The notes beneath the pieces were generated by a model. The model was given only the letters and a program-made list of their open reading frames with translations. It made no database searches and had not been told where the DNA came from. Made by a program: the position numbers and the translations under genes. Below are positions 51,866 through 60,659 of a DNA stretch of 64,000 bases, one piece after another. Position 1 is the stretch's first letter. Each line of letters opens with the position of its first letter. This DNA comes from CAYLJJ01 sp964384025 (GTDB lineage: Bacteria > Myxococcota_A > Bradymonadia > UBA7976 > UBA1532). The stretch spans positions 24,584-88,583 of the forward strand of contig CAYLJJ010000014.1 in assembly GCA_964384025.1 (NCBI GenBank), written 5' to 3'.

Positions 51866-54800
51866 ATGCTGCTTAGGCTCAGCTTACTCTTCTTCACAGT
51901 TCAGATATTCGGGCTCGGTGCTGCACTGGCTCAGGATCAGGACTTAGACTGGGTTATGGATGATCAGGACAACTGTCCTGAAGACTTTAACCCGATGCAG
52001 ATGGATCGAGATGTTGATGGCTTGGGTGATTATTGCGACAACTGTCCTCACAATCCCAACCCAGAACAGGAGAATGCAGATGGAGATCATCAGGGGGATC
52101 TCTGTGATGCCTGCCCTGAAGATCCTGAAAAGTATGAGCCTGGGGTGTGTGGCTGTGGGATCAGCGATGAAGACCAAGATGAGGATGGGCAGATCGACTG
52201 TGAGGAAGCCTGTCCTGAAGATCCAGAGAAACAGGAACCAGGGCTTTGCGGCTGTGGGGTCTCCGATGATGACAACGATGAGGATGGTACTCCTGATTGC
52301 CATGATCTCTGCCCTGAGGATCCCCTTAAATTAGAGCCTGGGATCTGCGGTTGTGGGGACTCAGATGCTGATCGAGATGGAGATGGGGTCGAAGATTGCC
52401 ATGATGGCTGTCCTGGAGATGCCCGGAAGTTTGATCCGGGGGTTTGTGGTTGTGGCTCCTCCGAGCAGGATAGAGATGGAGATGATTCCCCAGACTGTGT
52501 AGATGAGTGCCCCGATGATCCCGCAAAGGTTTCAGCGGGGGTCTGTGGCTGCGGAGAGCTGGACGCCGATCCTGATGAGGATGGCTTCCCCAACTGTGTA
52601 GACCTCTGCCCTCAGGATCCTGAGAAGCAGCAGCCAGGGGTTTGTGGTTGTGGAGCGAGCGATCACGATGGTGATAGAGATGGCAGCGCCGACTGTATTG
52701 ACGAGTGCCCTGAAGATCCACACAAAGCCTTGGCCGGGTTCTGTGGCTGTGGTGTCTCAGATCGGGACAGAGATCAGGATGGTACTCCTGATTGCTTGGA
52801 TAATTGTCCTGGAGACTCAGGGAAGGTGGAGCCGGGGGTCTGTGGCTGTGGGATCGCAGACACGGATCGAGATTGGGACCGAACTTTAGACTGTCTAGAT
52901 GCCTGTCCAGATGATGGAGGGAAGGTTGTTCCTGGGAGCTGCGGCTGTGGCATTCCAGACAGCGACCTTGATGGAGATGGAGGGCCCGATTGCCTAGATC
53001 AGTGCCCTGAAGACCCTCGCAAGGTTGCCCCTGGAGCTTGTGGTTGTGGTGAGCCTGATACAGACAGCGATGGAGACCTCTTTGCTGACTGTGTGGACCT
53101 CTGTCCCCAAGATGCGAATAAGACAGAGCCGGGGATCTGCGGCTGTAATGAGCCCGATCTGGATGGAGATGGAGATGGAACCCTGAACTGCTTGGATGCT
53201 TGCCCTGAAGATGGCAACAAGTTATTGCCGGAGATCTGTGGTTGTGGTGTCTCTGAGCAAGATCGGGATGGGGATCTACAGCCTGACTGTGTAGATCCTT
53301 GTGCTGATGATGGGGAGAAGGTGGAGCCGGGGATCTGCGGCTGTGGGGTTCCCGATGAGGATGGAGATCTAGACACTGTAATGGACTGTGTTGATCCTTG
53401 CCCTCTGGATGGAGGGAAGGTGGAGCCGGGGATCTGTGGCTGCGGAGTCTCAGATCAGGACAGCGATTCGGACGGTCATGTGGACTGTCAAGATCGCTGC
53501 CCAGCTGATACAGATAAGCGCGAGCCGGGTCTTTGTGGCTGTGGTGTCTCTGATCAGGATGGGGATCAGGATGGTACTCCAGACTGCCATGATCTCTGCC
53601 CAGAGGATCCTCTCAAAGTTGAAGAGGGGATCTGCGGATGTAACCTCAGCGACGCTGATCAAGACGGAGATGGGGTCATTGGCTGCTTAGAAGCCTGTCC
53701 AGAAGATCCAGATAAGCAAGAGGAGGGGATCTGTGGCTGTGGGGTTTCGGATCAAGACTATGACCAAGATGAGATCGCAGACTGTGAAGACGCCTGTCCC
53801 CTGGATCCTCAAAAGGTGGAAGAGGGGCTCTGTGGCTGTGGGGTCGTTGATGAGGATGACGATCTAGATGGCAGCCCCAACTGTGAGGACCTCTGTCGCG
53901 ATGATCCTCGCAAAACGGAGCCGGGCGTTTGTGGCTGTGGTGCCCCTGAGACCAACCGTGATGGGGACTCCATACCGGACTGTGAGGATCTCTGCCCTGA
54001 CGATCCTCAAAAAGTCGAGCCTGGGGCTTGTGGCTGCGGTGCGCCGGAGAGGGATGATGATTTCGACTCCATCTCTGACTGTATAGACAACTGCCCCACC
54101 TCCAACCCTGGACAGGGAGATGCTGATGGAGATGGCATTGGAGATCGCTGTGATACTTACCAGTGCAGCCCAGAGGGAGAGGAGATCTGTGACGGCATCG
54201 ATAATGACTGTGATGGAGAGATCGATGGCACAGAGAGCTGCCCTGTAGGGATGATCTGTGAAGAGAACTTCTGCATGAGTCAGGGTGATGTTGATCTGGT
54301 AGTGGAGCGCATTGAGTTCTCTGATGATCAGCCTGCAGCAGGACAGCCCATCCAGATCAGGGCTCTGCTGCGTAACTTGGGCGAGGGCGGTGCGGTGGAG
54401 ATAGCGGTGAGCCTTATGGATCATGGGGAGGTCTTAGAGACTCTGATCGTACCAGGTATCGACGCCCTGGGGGAGGTTGAGCTGGAGTTCAACAGCAGCT
54501 TTAGCCCAGCGGGTTTCCATATCGTTCAAGTACAGGCTGATCCTGAGAAGCTCATCGAAGAGTTGGATGAGGAGAACAACGCCGCCACCCGCCTCCTTCC
54601 TGTAGGAACTTCTACAGAGGTTTGGGGCCGCATTGAGGTCAGCGCCTCCAGCTTGGATTATTGTGATCACCGGGGCTGGGGCATTCAGGCTGAGGCTCAC
54701 TATATCTTAGAGAGTGAGGGCCGTGAGTTCCGCTTCCCCGTTCAGGGCGGTCGGGTCACCCTGAGGCTCCCGGATCGGGACCTCCCAGGAGGGCACAGCA

Positions 54801-56566
54801 ATGACTATGGTCGGATCCACAGCCGCCACCCCGATCTTCCAGCGGGCAGCTATACCGTAGTGGTTGAGGTCTCCGACTCTGGGGTCAGTGGCTCTGCGGA
54901 GATTCCCCTAGAGATTGGCCCTGATGGCCTCTGTCCTGCTGGGATGGTCTGCGCCCAGGGGATCTGCGTCACTGAGGGAGGCGTTGATCTGACTGTCGAC
55001 CACATCAGCTTCTCTGATGATCAACCCGACGTGGGGCAGCCCATCTTTGTGCGGGTCTGGCTGCGCAACTTAGGGGATGGAGGCGCAGTCAACGTTCAGC
55101 TCTCTCTCCTGGATCACAGCGAAACCCTGGGTAGAGTCGTCGTTCCTGTCGTCCAGCCTGGTGATCAGCTCCAGTTGGAGTTCTTTGCCAGTTTCCGCCC
55201 TGGAGGCTTCCATATTGTTCAGGTTCAAGCCGATCCTGAGGATCTTATTGAGGAGCTTAACGAAGATAATAACCTGGCGACGCGGCTGCTTGTCGTTGGT
55301 CAGGAGACGGGCATTTGGGGTCGTGTTGAGGTGAGCGCCACTACCGCAAACTACTGTAATGGGGAGGGCTGGGGGGTCACAGTAGAGGCCCATTATGTCC
55401 TGGAGAGTGAGGGCAATGAGTTCCGCTTCCCTGTCCAGGGAGGCCGCGTCACGCTGAGGATCCCTGAGTTGGAGTTGGAGCGCTCTGGAGGGCATACGGG
55501 CGGTTATGGCCGCGTCTACACCCGCCACCCGGAGATCCCCGAGAGTAGCTACACCTTGGAGATAGAGGTCACCGACTCTGGAGTGACTGGGCGGACTGAG
55601 ATAGAGATGGAGATCGATGAGCACACTTGCCAGGGGCCGCCAAGCTGGCGTCGCTGGGACTACGATGTTTGGGTCCACTCTGAGGACATCCTCTTTAACC
55701 CTACAGATCACCCTGATCTCTACGAGACCATCGTGATCACAGCCAAGATCCACTACCGAGGAAACCTGGAGCGTTACTTTATTCCAGTCGATTTCTTTAG
55801 TTATCACCCCACTGGGGGGATCTTGGAGAGGAGACACCTGGGGCAGAGCTTGGTGAGCTTCCCAGACGCGGGCGCCAGCCCTCCCGCTCCTGTCAGCGTG
55901 CAGTGGAGAAATGAGGAGAATGGCCCCTACATCATCCAGACCGTCATTGAGGCTGACTTTGAGCAGTATCCCCACAACGACAAGGCCACCCGTCTCATCG
56001 GCGTGGGTCCTCACCCCATTATCGCCGCCAACGTCTCTCTAAGCCCTGACCCCATCGGTCCTCTCTGCCCCATCGACTCTGCGGTTCTTCTCATTGAGTT
56101 GGATGAAGAGCATGGACCTGATGAGATCGACTTTGATCAGGGGGTCTATATCGTCAACCCTGTGGAGAGCTCCGATCTGGATGGGGATGGGACCCTCTTC
56201 CTCAAGGCGCAGGGCTCAGAGGCCCTCTTTGGTGATCACGATGATGATGGCATCCCAGATGTTCTGGTCCCTGTAGATGTAGAGGCTTTCAGGCAGCTTA
56301 TCCCTGAGCAGCCCGAGTTTGAGATGGAGGTGATCGGCTTCCTCGACTCTGGTCGTGTTTTCTCGGCGGTGATCCCAGTGCTTATTGAGCAGGAAGATCC
56401 AGATGAGGATGGCCTGGGCCTCTCCTGTGACAACTGTCCAGAGGTCAGCAACCCCGAGCAGGGAGATGAGGATGGGGATGGCTTTGGCGATCTCTGTGAC
56501 CTCTGCCCTGAGCAGGCTGATCCCGAGCAGGAAGATGAGGATGAGGATGGTGTTGGCGATCTCTGA
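51866..56566 (+). CDS. Giant exported repeat protein with CARDB domains; frame stopped by an internal TGA
   Basis: 1566 residues to the TGA at 56564-56566; ATG 51866 is preferred over a GTG at 51839. Signal peptide MLLRLSLLFFTVQIFGLGAALA. After an initial TSP3-like segment come about 20 units of 'CPEDPEKxEPGxCGCGVSDxDxDxDGxxDC'. A MopE-like EICDGIDNDCDGEIDG (about 773-790) follows. Two long CARDB-like blocks come next, each with 'VDLxVxxIxFSDDQPxxGQPIxxRxxLRNLGxGG' and 'GFHIVQVQADPExLIEELxEENNAATRLL' and separated by beta-rich segments ('EFRFPVQGGRVTLR' twice). A further beta domain and two TSP3-like units precede the stop. The frame continues through 57019 without another stop and ends in a MYXO-CTERM-like tail, so the true product is probably longer. 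Surface display is inferred. Confidence 0.85.
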   Translation: MLLRLSLLFFTVQIFGLGAALAQDQDLDWVMDDQDNCPEDFNPMQMDRDVDGLGDYCDNCPHNPNPEQENADGDHQGDLCDACPEDPEKYEPGVCGCGISDEDQDEDGQIDCEEACPEDPEKQEPGLCGCGVSDDDNDEDGTPDCHDLCPEDPLKLEPGICGCGDSDADRDGDGVEDCHDGCPGDARKFDPGVCGCGSSEQDRDGDDSPDCVDECPDDPAKVSAGVCGCGELDADPDEDGFPNCVDLCPQDPEKQQPGVCGCGASDHDGDRDGSADCIDECPEDPHKALAGFCGCGVSDRDRDQDGTPDCLDNCPGDSGKVEPGVCGCGIADTDRDWDRTLDCLDACPDDGGKVVPGSCGCGIPDSDLDGDGGPDCLDQCPEDPRKVAPGACGCGEPDTDSDGDLFADCVDLCPQDANKTEPGICGCNEPDLDGDGDGTLNCLDACPEDGNKLLPEICGCGVSEQDRDGDLQPDCVDPCADDGEKVEPGICGCGVPDEDGDLDTVMDCVDPCPLDGGKVEPGICGCGVSDQDSDSDGHVDCQDRCPADTDKREPGLCGCGVSDQDGDQDGTPDCHDLCPEDPLKVEEGICGCNLSDADQDGDGVIGCLEACPEDPDKQEEGICGCGVSDQDYDQDEIADCEDACPLDPQKVEEGLCGCGVVDEDDDLDGSPNCEDLCRDDPRKTEPGVCGCGAPETNRDGDSIPDCEDLCPDDPQKVEPGACGCGAPERDDDFDSISDCIDNCPTSNPGQGDADGDGIGDRCDTYQCSPEGEEICDGIDNDCDGEIDGTESCPVGMICEENFCMSQGDVDLVVERIEFSDDQPAAGQPIQIRALLRNLGEGGAVEIAVSLMDHGEVLETLIVPGIDALGEVELEFNSSFSPAGFHIVQVQADPEKLIEELDEENNAATRLLPVGTSTEVWGRIEVSASSLDYCDHRGWGIQAEAHYILESEGREFRFPVQGGRVTLRLPDRDLPGGHSNDYGRIHSRHPDLPAGSYTVVVEVSDSGVSGSAEIPLEIGPDGLCPAGMVCAQGICVTEGGVDLTVDHISFSDDQPDVGQPIFVRVWLRNLGDGGAVNVQLSLLDHSETLGRVVVPVVQPGDQLQLEFFASFRPGGFHIVQVQADPEDLIEELNEDNNLATRLLVVGQETGIWGRVEVSATTANYCNGEGWGVTVEAHYVLESEGNEFRFPVQGGRVTLRIPELELERSGGHTGGYGRVYTRHPEIPESSYTLEIEVTDSGVTGRTEIEMEIDEHTCQGPPSWRRWDYDVWVHSEDILFNPTDHPDLYETIVITAKIHYRGNLERYFIPVDFFSYHPTGGILERRHLGQSLVSFPDAGASPPAPVSVQWRNEENGPYIIQTVIEADFEQYPHNDKATRLIGVGPHPIIAANVSLSPDPIGPLCPIDSAVLLIELDEEHGPDEIDFDQGVYIVNPVESSDLDGDGTLFLKAQGSEALFGDHDDDGIPDVLVPVDVEAFRQLIPEQPEFEMEVIGFLDSGRVFSAVIPVLIEQEDPDEDGLGLSCDNCPEVSNPEQGDEDGDGFGDLCDLCPEQADPEQEDEDEDGVGDL
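51935..54050 (+). repeat. Array of about 20 GCG-type Asp/Cys repeats
   Basis: About 35-residue units of the form CPxDPxKxEPGxCGCGxSDxDxDGxxDC, with around 20 CGC(G/N) motifs (I counted ICGCG, VCGCG, LCGCG and similar). Each unit is Asp-rich and holds six Cys, so tandem disulfide-stabilised Ca-binding folds are likely. Confidence 0.85.
56564..56566 (+). other. In-frame TGA at a conserved Cys codon
   Basis: The codon sits at the first Cys of a CDLC-type TSP3 unit: GATCTC-TGA-GACCTC. The preceding unit has TGT and the following unit TGC in the same place, so one base change explains it. The downstream frame is fully open to the tail. Read as stop, it removes the anchor. Confidence 0.9.
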
Positions 56567-57019
56567 GACCTCTGCCCAGAGCAGGCCGATCCTGAGCAAG
56601 AGGATGAGGATGAGGATGGCGTTGGTGATCTCTGCGACAACTGCCCAGAGATCTACAACCCTGAGCAAGAGGATGAGGATGGGGATGGTGTTGGCGATCT
56701 CTGCGAGGAGGAGCCAGACGCTGGGGTGGTTGATGCTGAGCTGCCTGATGCTGAAGAGCCCGATATTGAAGAACCTGATGCTGAGGAGCCTGACGACGCT
56801 GAGGAACCCGATGATGCTGAGGAGCCAGACGCTGAGGCTCAGGATGCGCAGATCCCCTCAGATGTTGCCTTTGATTTTGGAGGGGCTGATTTGGGCGCCG
56901 CTGAGAGTGATCTGCCTCCCGACTGTACCTGCGACACCGCAGGGCGCGCAGATGGGCGTGGGATCTTCCTGATCTTGGGATTCTTAGGCCTCGCTCTTCG
57001 TCGCCGCCGCCGCTCCTAA
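56567..57019 (+). pseudogene. In-frame C-terminal remainder of the second giant repeat protein
   Basis: The 150-codon frame that continues after the TGA keeps two intact TSP3-like units (DLCPEQADPEQEDEDEDGVGDLC and the next). An acidic Pro/Glu linker (EEPDAEEPDDAEEPDD..) comes next. The tail CTCDTAGRADGRGIFLILGFLGLALRRRRRS is a MYXO-CTERM-like helix with an Arg cluster. Its stop overlaps the convergent GH32 stop by four bases (CTAA), as a genuine gene end would. An internal ATG at 56726 could not make a sensible separate protein. Confidence 0.8.
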
Positions 57020-58308
57020 ACCGGCCAGACCTTCAGCTCAAGCTCAGCCTGGGCAGGTCCTTCACTCCAGAGGCTGATGCCCTGGCTGCTCTCTTTTGGG
57101 AAGATCAAGGCTGAGATCACCCTCCCCTCGATAAAGAGCTCTACCGAGTAGAGATCTACGATGATCCTCAAGGAGATCTCCTTCTCAGGGGATGGAAGGC
57201 TGAAGAGGGGGGAGAAGAGAGGAGAGAAGGGCAGCCCTGACCCTCCTCTATCCAGAGAAAGCTGCGTCCCATCCCAGCGGATCAGGGTCTCCTCTCCCTC
57301 CCCTTCTCGCAGTTTGATTCCTGCGGGTCCAGTTGCTCTAAGTCTGAGCCGCAGATCAAAGACCGCAGCGCGCAGCGGCAGCCTCTGCGTCCCTGTATAG
57401 CTGTACTTCGCTTTGAGGAGCGAGAGGCCCTCTGGGAGAATAGGTGCTTGGAGGAGCCTACCCTCAGGGCTCAGAGAGAGGCGACGAGGGAGGCTCATCA
57501 TCCCTCGCCAACCTTGGGTGGGGGTCTGGGTCGCATAGGCCCAGTTATTCATCCAGGCGATCCAGCAGGGAGGTTCTGCTCCAGACCAGCGCTGAGCAGC
57601 ATAGAAATCTCCACCGTGATCAACAGGCCAAGGCCCTCCCTCAGGAGAGAAACGGAGCCCATCAAAGTCACCCAGCCAATAAAGGCTCTCTCCTCCAGCC
57701 TTGAGAGGGCCTGGCGTGAGATCGATCTTAAAGATCCAGCGATCTCCCAAAGGAAAAAGCTCAGGACACTCCCAGATTTTCTGCGACTCAAAGCGAAACT
57801 CCGAGAGACGGCGCCAATCCAGGAGATTGGAAGAACCGTAGAATCCCGCGCGATCTCCCTCAGCCAGGACCATCACATAGCCCTCTCCAAAGCGCAGCAG
57901 GCGGGGATCGCGAAAATCTCTCAGTCCTGGGCTCTTCAAGACTGGATTGCGCTCATGGAGCTTCCAACTGAGACCACCATCCTTAGAGCGTGCGAGGCTC
58001 TGCTTCTCGCTCTTATCCTCAGCTCTGTGATGGGTGAAGAGGGCTGAGAGCGCCTCTTCCTGCTCTAAAGCGCTGCCTGAGAAAACTTGCCCCAACTCAG
58101 GATGGGGGCTCAGAGCGATGGGATGGTGACTCCAGGAGCAAAGATCTGGACTGCTGGCGTGACCCCAGTGCATCGACTTGGGAAGTGGACTTCCTGGGTC
58201 ATACTGATAGAAGAGGTGATAGTAACCCTGGGAGAAGAGCAGGCCGTTGGGGTCATTCATCCAGCCTTGGGGTGGAGTGAAGTGCAGTCGAGGCCGAGCT
58301 GAGTTCAC
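57016..58308 (-). CDS. GH32 glycoside hydrolase (beta-fructofuranosidase/levanase type)
   Basis: 430 residues, taking the GTG at 58308 that overlaps the upstream stop (GTGA). A GTG at 58347 would add 13 residues inside the preceding gene. GH32 hydrolyses fructosyl linkages such as sucrose, inulin or levan. Five-bladed propeller motifs: GWMNDPNG with nucleophile Asp19, 'GSALEQEEA', DFRDPRL (Asp134) and WECPELF with acid/base Glu180. A C-terminal beta-sandwich-like domain follows (~290-430). No signal peptide, so cytoplasmic. It is the last gene of the three-gene operon. No sugar transporter or fructokinase adjoins it. Confidence 0.92.
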   Translation of the reverse strand: MNSARPRLHFTPPQGWMNDPNGLLFSQGYYHLFYQYDPGSPLPKSMHWGHASSPDLCSWSHHPIALSPHPELGQVFSGSALEQEEALSALFTHHRAEDKSEKQSLARSKDGGLSWKLHERNPVLKSPGLRDFRDPRLLRFGEGYVMVLAEGDRAGFYGSSNLLDWRRLSEFRFESQKIWECPELFPLGDRWIFKIDLTPGPLKAGGESLYWLGDFDGLRFSPEGGPWPVDHGGDFYAAQRWSGAEPPCWIAWMNNWAYATQTPTQGWRGMMSLPRRLSLSPEGRLLQAPILPEGLSLLKAKYSYTGTQRLPLRAAVFDLRLRLRATGPAGIKLREGEGEETLIRWDGTQLSLDRGGSGLPFSPLFSPLFSLPSPEKEISLRIIVDLYSVELFIEGRVISALIFPKESSQGISLWSEGPAQAELELKVWPV

Positions 58309-59099
58309 AGCCAGACGCTCTGCTGCGCCAACTCTGTATCTAGACACTGAACCTCTCCAGTCTCTAGAGGTTGAGCTTTACAGCCATCTGAGGTTTGCTC
58401 TGGTCGATCACTGAAGATCCAAGCGGAGGGTTGTCGACTGGGCTTCTGACCGATGCAAGAGACACCATGATAGCGCCCATCGCTATAGATCAAGGGCAGC
58501 ATCCAGAGAGGTTTTCCTAAAGATAGGGCATAGAAGCTTTGACCGTTGCTCATCAGCACCGCAGCACGCGCTGAGCCTCCTGCGCGCCCCTCCCAATGCC
58601 TGATCGCCTGTCTCAGCGCGGCTACAACCTTCTCGGAAGAGACCATCCAATCTGTGGGGGGGCTACCAGAGTCCTGAAGATGTGTAAGGAAGAGCTGAAA
58701 GAGCAGCTCACTGTCGGTCTGACCTGAGAGATTATGGCGTTGGGCATCACCCAAGCTCTCATAGAGTTCCTGTCGTAGGCTTTGATCTCCAGGGAGCTCA
58801 AGAGAGGAGATCCACATCCAGGGATTGAAGCGGAAGGGTGGGGTATCCTCTTGGCGGCGATTGTGGCTTTTATAAAGGAGTTGTAGAAGGAGGGCTGTGG
58901 TGACCACATCATCCAAGAGATCAGGGAGCCGCACGCTCTGCCCCCTCAGGGTAGGGCGGCGTCTGAGCAGCGCTTGAGCGCCGTGGCAGATCCCCAGCCC
59001 GAGAGCCATCGGGGCCTCTCCTAGATCTTCTTCGATGAGCTGTAGAGCGGGCATGACAGCGGCCTTTCGGCTGCTAAAGAAACCCAGGAGACGACTCAT
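58305..59099 (-). CDS. Class II glutamine amidotransferase-like protein lacking the catalytic Cys
   Basis: 264 residues. The N-terminus MSRLLGFF matches the YafJ-type class II glutamine amidotransferase start MCRLLG, but the nucleophile Cys2 is Ser (AGT codon). Downstream fold markers remain: 'NPWMWISSLEL' in the position of the usual w-fAHNG block, and the GQTDSELLFQLFL block (residues 126-138) that matches GDTDSExxF. The HNG motif is lost too. So the Ntn fold is probably retained but glutaminase activity is not expected. The start overlaps the alpha/beta hydrolase stop (ATGA), and its stop overlaps the GH32 start (GTGA). Confidence 0.8.
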   Translation of the reverse strand: MSRLLGFFSSRKAAVMPALQLIEEDLGEAPMALGLGICHGAQALLRRRPTLRGQSVRLPDLLDDVVTTALLLQLLYKSHNRRQEDTPPFRFNPWMWISSLELPGDQSLRQELYESLGDAQRHNLSGQTDSELLFQLFLTHLQDSGSPPTDWMVSSEKVVAALRQAIRHWEGRAGGSARAAVLMSNGQSFYALSLGKPLWMLPLIYSDGRYHGVSCIGQKPSRQPSAWIFSDRPEQTSDGCKAQPLETGEVQCLDTELAQQSVWL

Positions 59100-59956
59100 A
59101 TGGGGCTCCTCTCACTGGAGAGTTGTTGGGAGAGCCAACGCCGAAGATCCCCGATAGAGCGCTCCCGCTGTGCTTCAAACCAGATCTCATGAAAAAAACC
59201 TGGATAGTTGATGCAGCGCTTCTCTGAGCTGGGGAGGCGTTTAAAGATCTCTTCAGCGGCCTCAACAGAGGCAACCTTATCATCTCCAGCCAGTTGAAAG
59301 AGGCAGGGCAGTTGAATCTTTTGCGCGCGTTTGGACAGCTCCGCTTGAGCTGCGAGGGTTTGAGTAAACCAACGGGCGGTAGCGACCTGCCCCATCAGTG
59401 GATCCTCAGCGTAGCCTTTGACCACGAGGGGATCATGGCTGACCCACTCTGGATGAATATCTGCGGGCAGGGAGAAGCTGGGGCGAAGCTGACTGAGCCC
59501 CCTCCCCAGGATGCGTTTCCAGGCGGGGACCTTCATCTTGAGCGCAAAGAAGGGAGCGCTGAGCACCATCCCTGAGAAGCCGGTGGGGTCTCGGGCCAAG
59601 TGGTGAAAGGCGATGAGCCCTCCGTTGCTGTGGCCCAACAGAAAGCGAGGCCCCTCTACCTCGGCGAAGACCTGCTTGCGGATGGTGGCCAGATCACGGA
59701 GATAATCCATAAAATGGCTGACATGGCCTCTGATTCCTTCAGAGCGCCCGTGCCCTCTGAGATCAAAACGGTAACAGCTCAGGCCCTCCTCGTTGAGCTG
59801 AGCAGCGAGGTTGTCATAACGCCCACAATGCTCCGCGAAGCCATGAATGATGAGCGCCGCGCCCAGGGGCTTCCTGAGGCGATCAAATTGATAGTAGAGG
59901 CGCAGCCCATCGCTCGTCCTGAGCGTACCGCGCTCTCGCTTCGCCGAACTCTGCAT
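59096..59956 (-). CDS. Alpha/beta hydrolase, monoacylglycerol-lipase-like
   Basis: 286 residues of the Hydrolase_4/serine aminopeptidase S33 family. 'ALIIHGFAEHCGRYDNLAAQLNEEGLSCYRFDLRGHGRSEG' (about 34-74) matches the MGL-type oxyanion block. GHSNGG holds nucleophile Ser110. LAGDDKVAS gives Asp225/226 and FFHEIW gives His256, completing the triad. No signal peptide. It probably cleaves acyl esters such as monoacylglycerols or lysophospholipids. First gene of the coupled three-gene operon; GGAG lies eight bases before ATG 59956. Confidence 0.92.
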   Translation of the reverse strand: MQSSAKRERGTLRTSDGLRLYYQFDRLRKPLGAALIIHGFAEHCGRYDNLAAQLNEEGLSCYRFDLRGHGRSEGIRGHVSHFMDYLRDLATIRKQVFAEVEGPRFLLGHSNGGLIAFHHLARDPTGFSGMVLSAPFFALKMKVPAWKRILGRGLSQLRPSFSLPADIHPEWVSHDPLVVKGYAEDPLMGQVATARWFTQTLAAQAELSKRAQKIQLPCLFQLAGDDKVASVEAAEEIFKRLPSSEKRCINYPGFFHEIWFEAQRERSIGDLRRWLSQQLSSERSPI

Positions 59957-60055
59957 AGGCTTTGCTCCTCATTCTCCAAAGCGGTCTGGATCATGGCGAT
60001 AAGATGTTGCTATTAAAAGCCCCTTGATCCTTCAACGAACAAAAGGAGATGAGCT

Positions 60056-60649
60056 GTGTTGAGGTCTGCTTGCTTGATCGCGATCCTCTGTTTGAGCTTT
60101 GGCTCGGCAGGAGCGGTTGAAGTCTTCGTCAACGAAGTAAAGGTGACTGGCTCCTTAAAGGGGACAGATTTTGCCAAGGTAGATGTCTCCTTCGATGCTC
60201 GTGGCGACATCCATATCCACGCCCCTGATTACCAAATCCAGCAGGCGGGGAAACAGGGGAAACCGGCCCCTGTAGCTCCCGCCGCCTCTGCCTCTTTAAG
60301 CGCCAAATACTGGTTTATAATGAACGTGCCTGCCACAGGACATTACCGAGTAAGCGTTGAGATCAACGGCAAACCGATGGTGGATATCCCCTCCAGCAGC
60401 CCCCAATATGTCCGTGAGATCTCTGACAAACTACGCCCTGGAGAGAACGCCATCAAGCTGACCCTCCTCCCTGAGCCCAAGGCTCCCAAGCTGCCCAACC
60501 CCTTAGAGGCGCTTAATATTATGCTTGGAGAGGGGAAGCACGCTGCGGATGGAAGCCTCGCTATCAACAAGGTCCTCAGCTCTTTCAAATACAACACTGG
60601 GCGAGCTTCAGCAGAGGCACACACACTCAGGATCGAGCTGAAACCTTAA
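60056..60649 (+). CDS. Exported hypothetical protein
   Basis: 197 residues from a GTG preceded by AAAAGGAGA (seven-base spacing). Signal peptide LRSACLIAILCLSFGSAGA. The mature part has a beta-rich look ('VFVNEVKVTGSLKGTDFAKVDVSFDARGDIHIHAPDYQIQ', 'YWFIMNVPATGHYRVSVEINGKPMVDI') and a Pro-rich segment ('KPAPVAPAASA'). No family recognised. The BamE-like lipoprotein gene starts 10 bases downstream, so they may share an envelope role. Divergent from the alpha/beta hydrolase gene. Confidence 0.75.
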   Translation: MLRSACLIAILCLSFGSAGAVEVFVNEVKVTGSLKGTDFAKVDVSFDARGDIHIHAPDYQIQQAGKQGKPAPVAPAASASLSAKYWFIMNVPATGHYRVSVEINGKPMVDIPSSSPQYVREISDKLRPGENAIKLTLLPEPKAPKLPNPLEALNIMLGEGKHAADGSLAINKVLSSFKYNTGRASAEAHTLRIELKP

Positions 60650-60659
60650 CCATCCCAGC

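Noticed and set aside
56570..56581. Hairpin CTCTG-CC-CAGAG right after the in-frame TGA as a SECIS element
   Set aside because: Its stem is four to five bases with a tiny loop, and near-identical sequence occurs after ordinary Cys codons in neighbouring repeat units.
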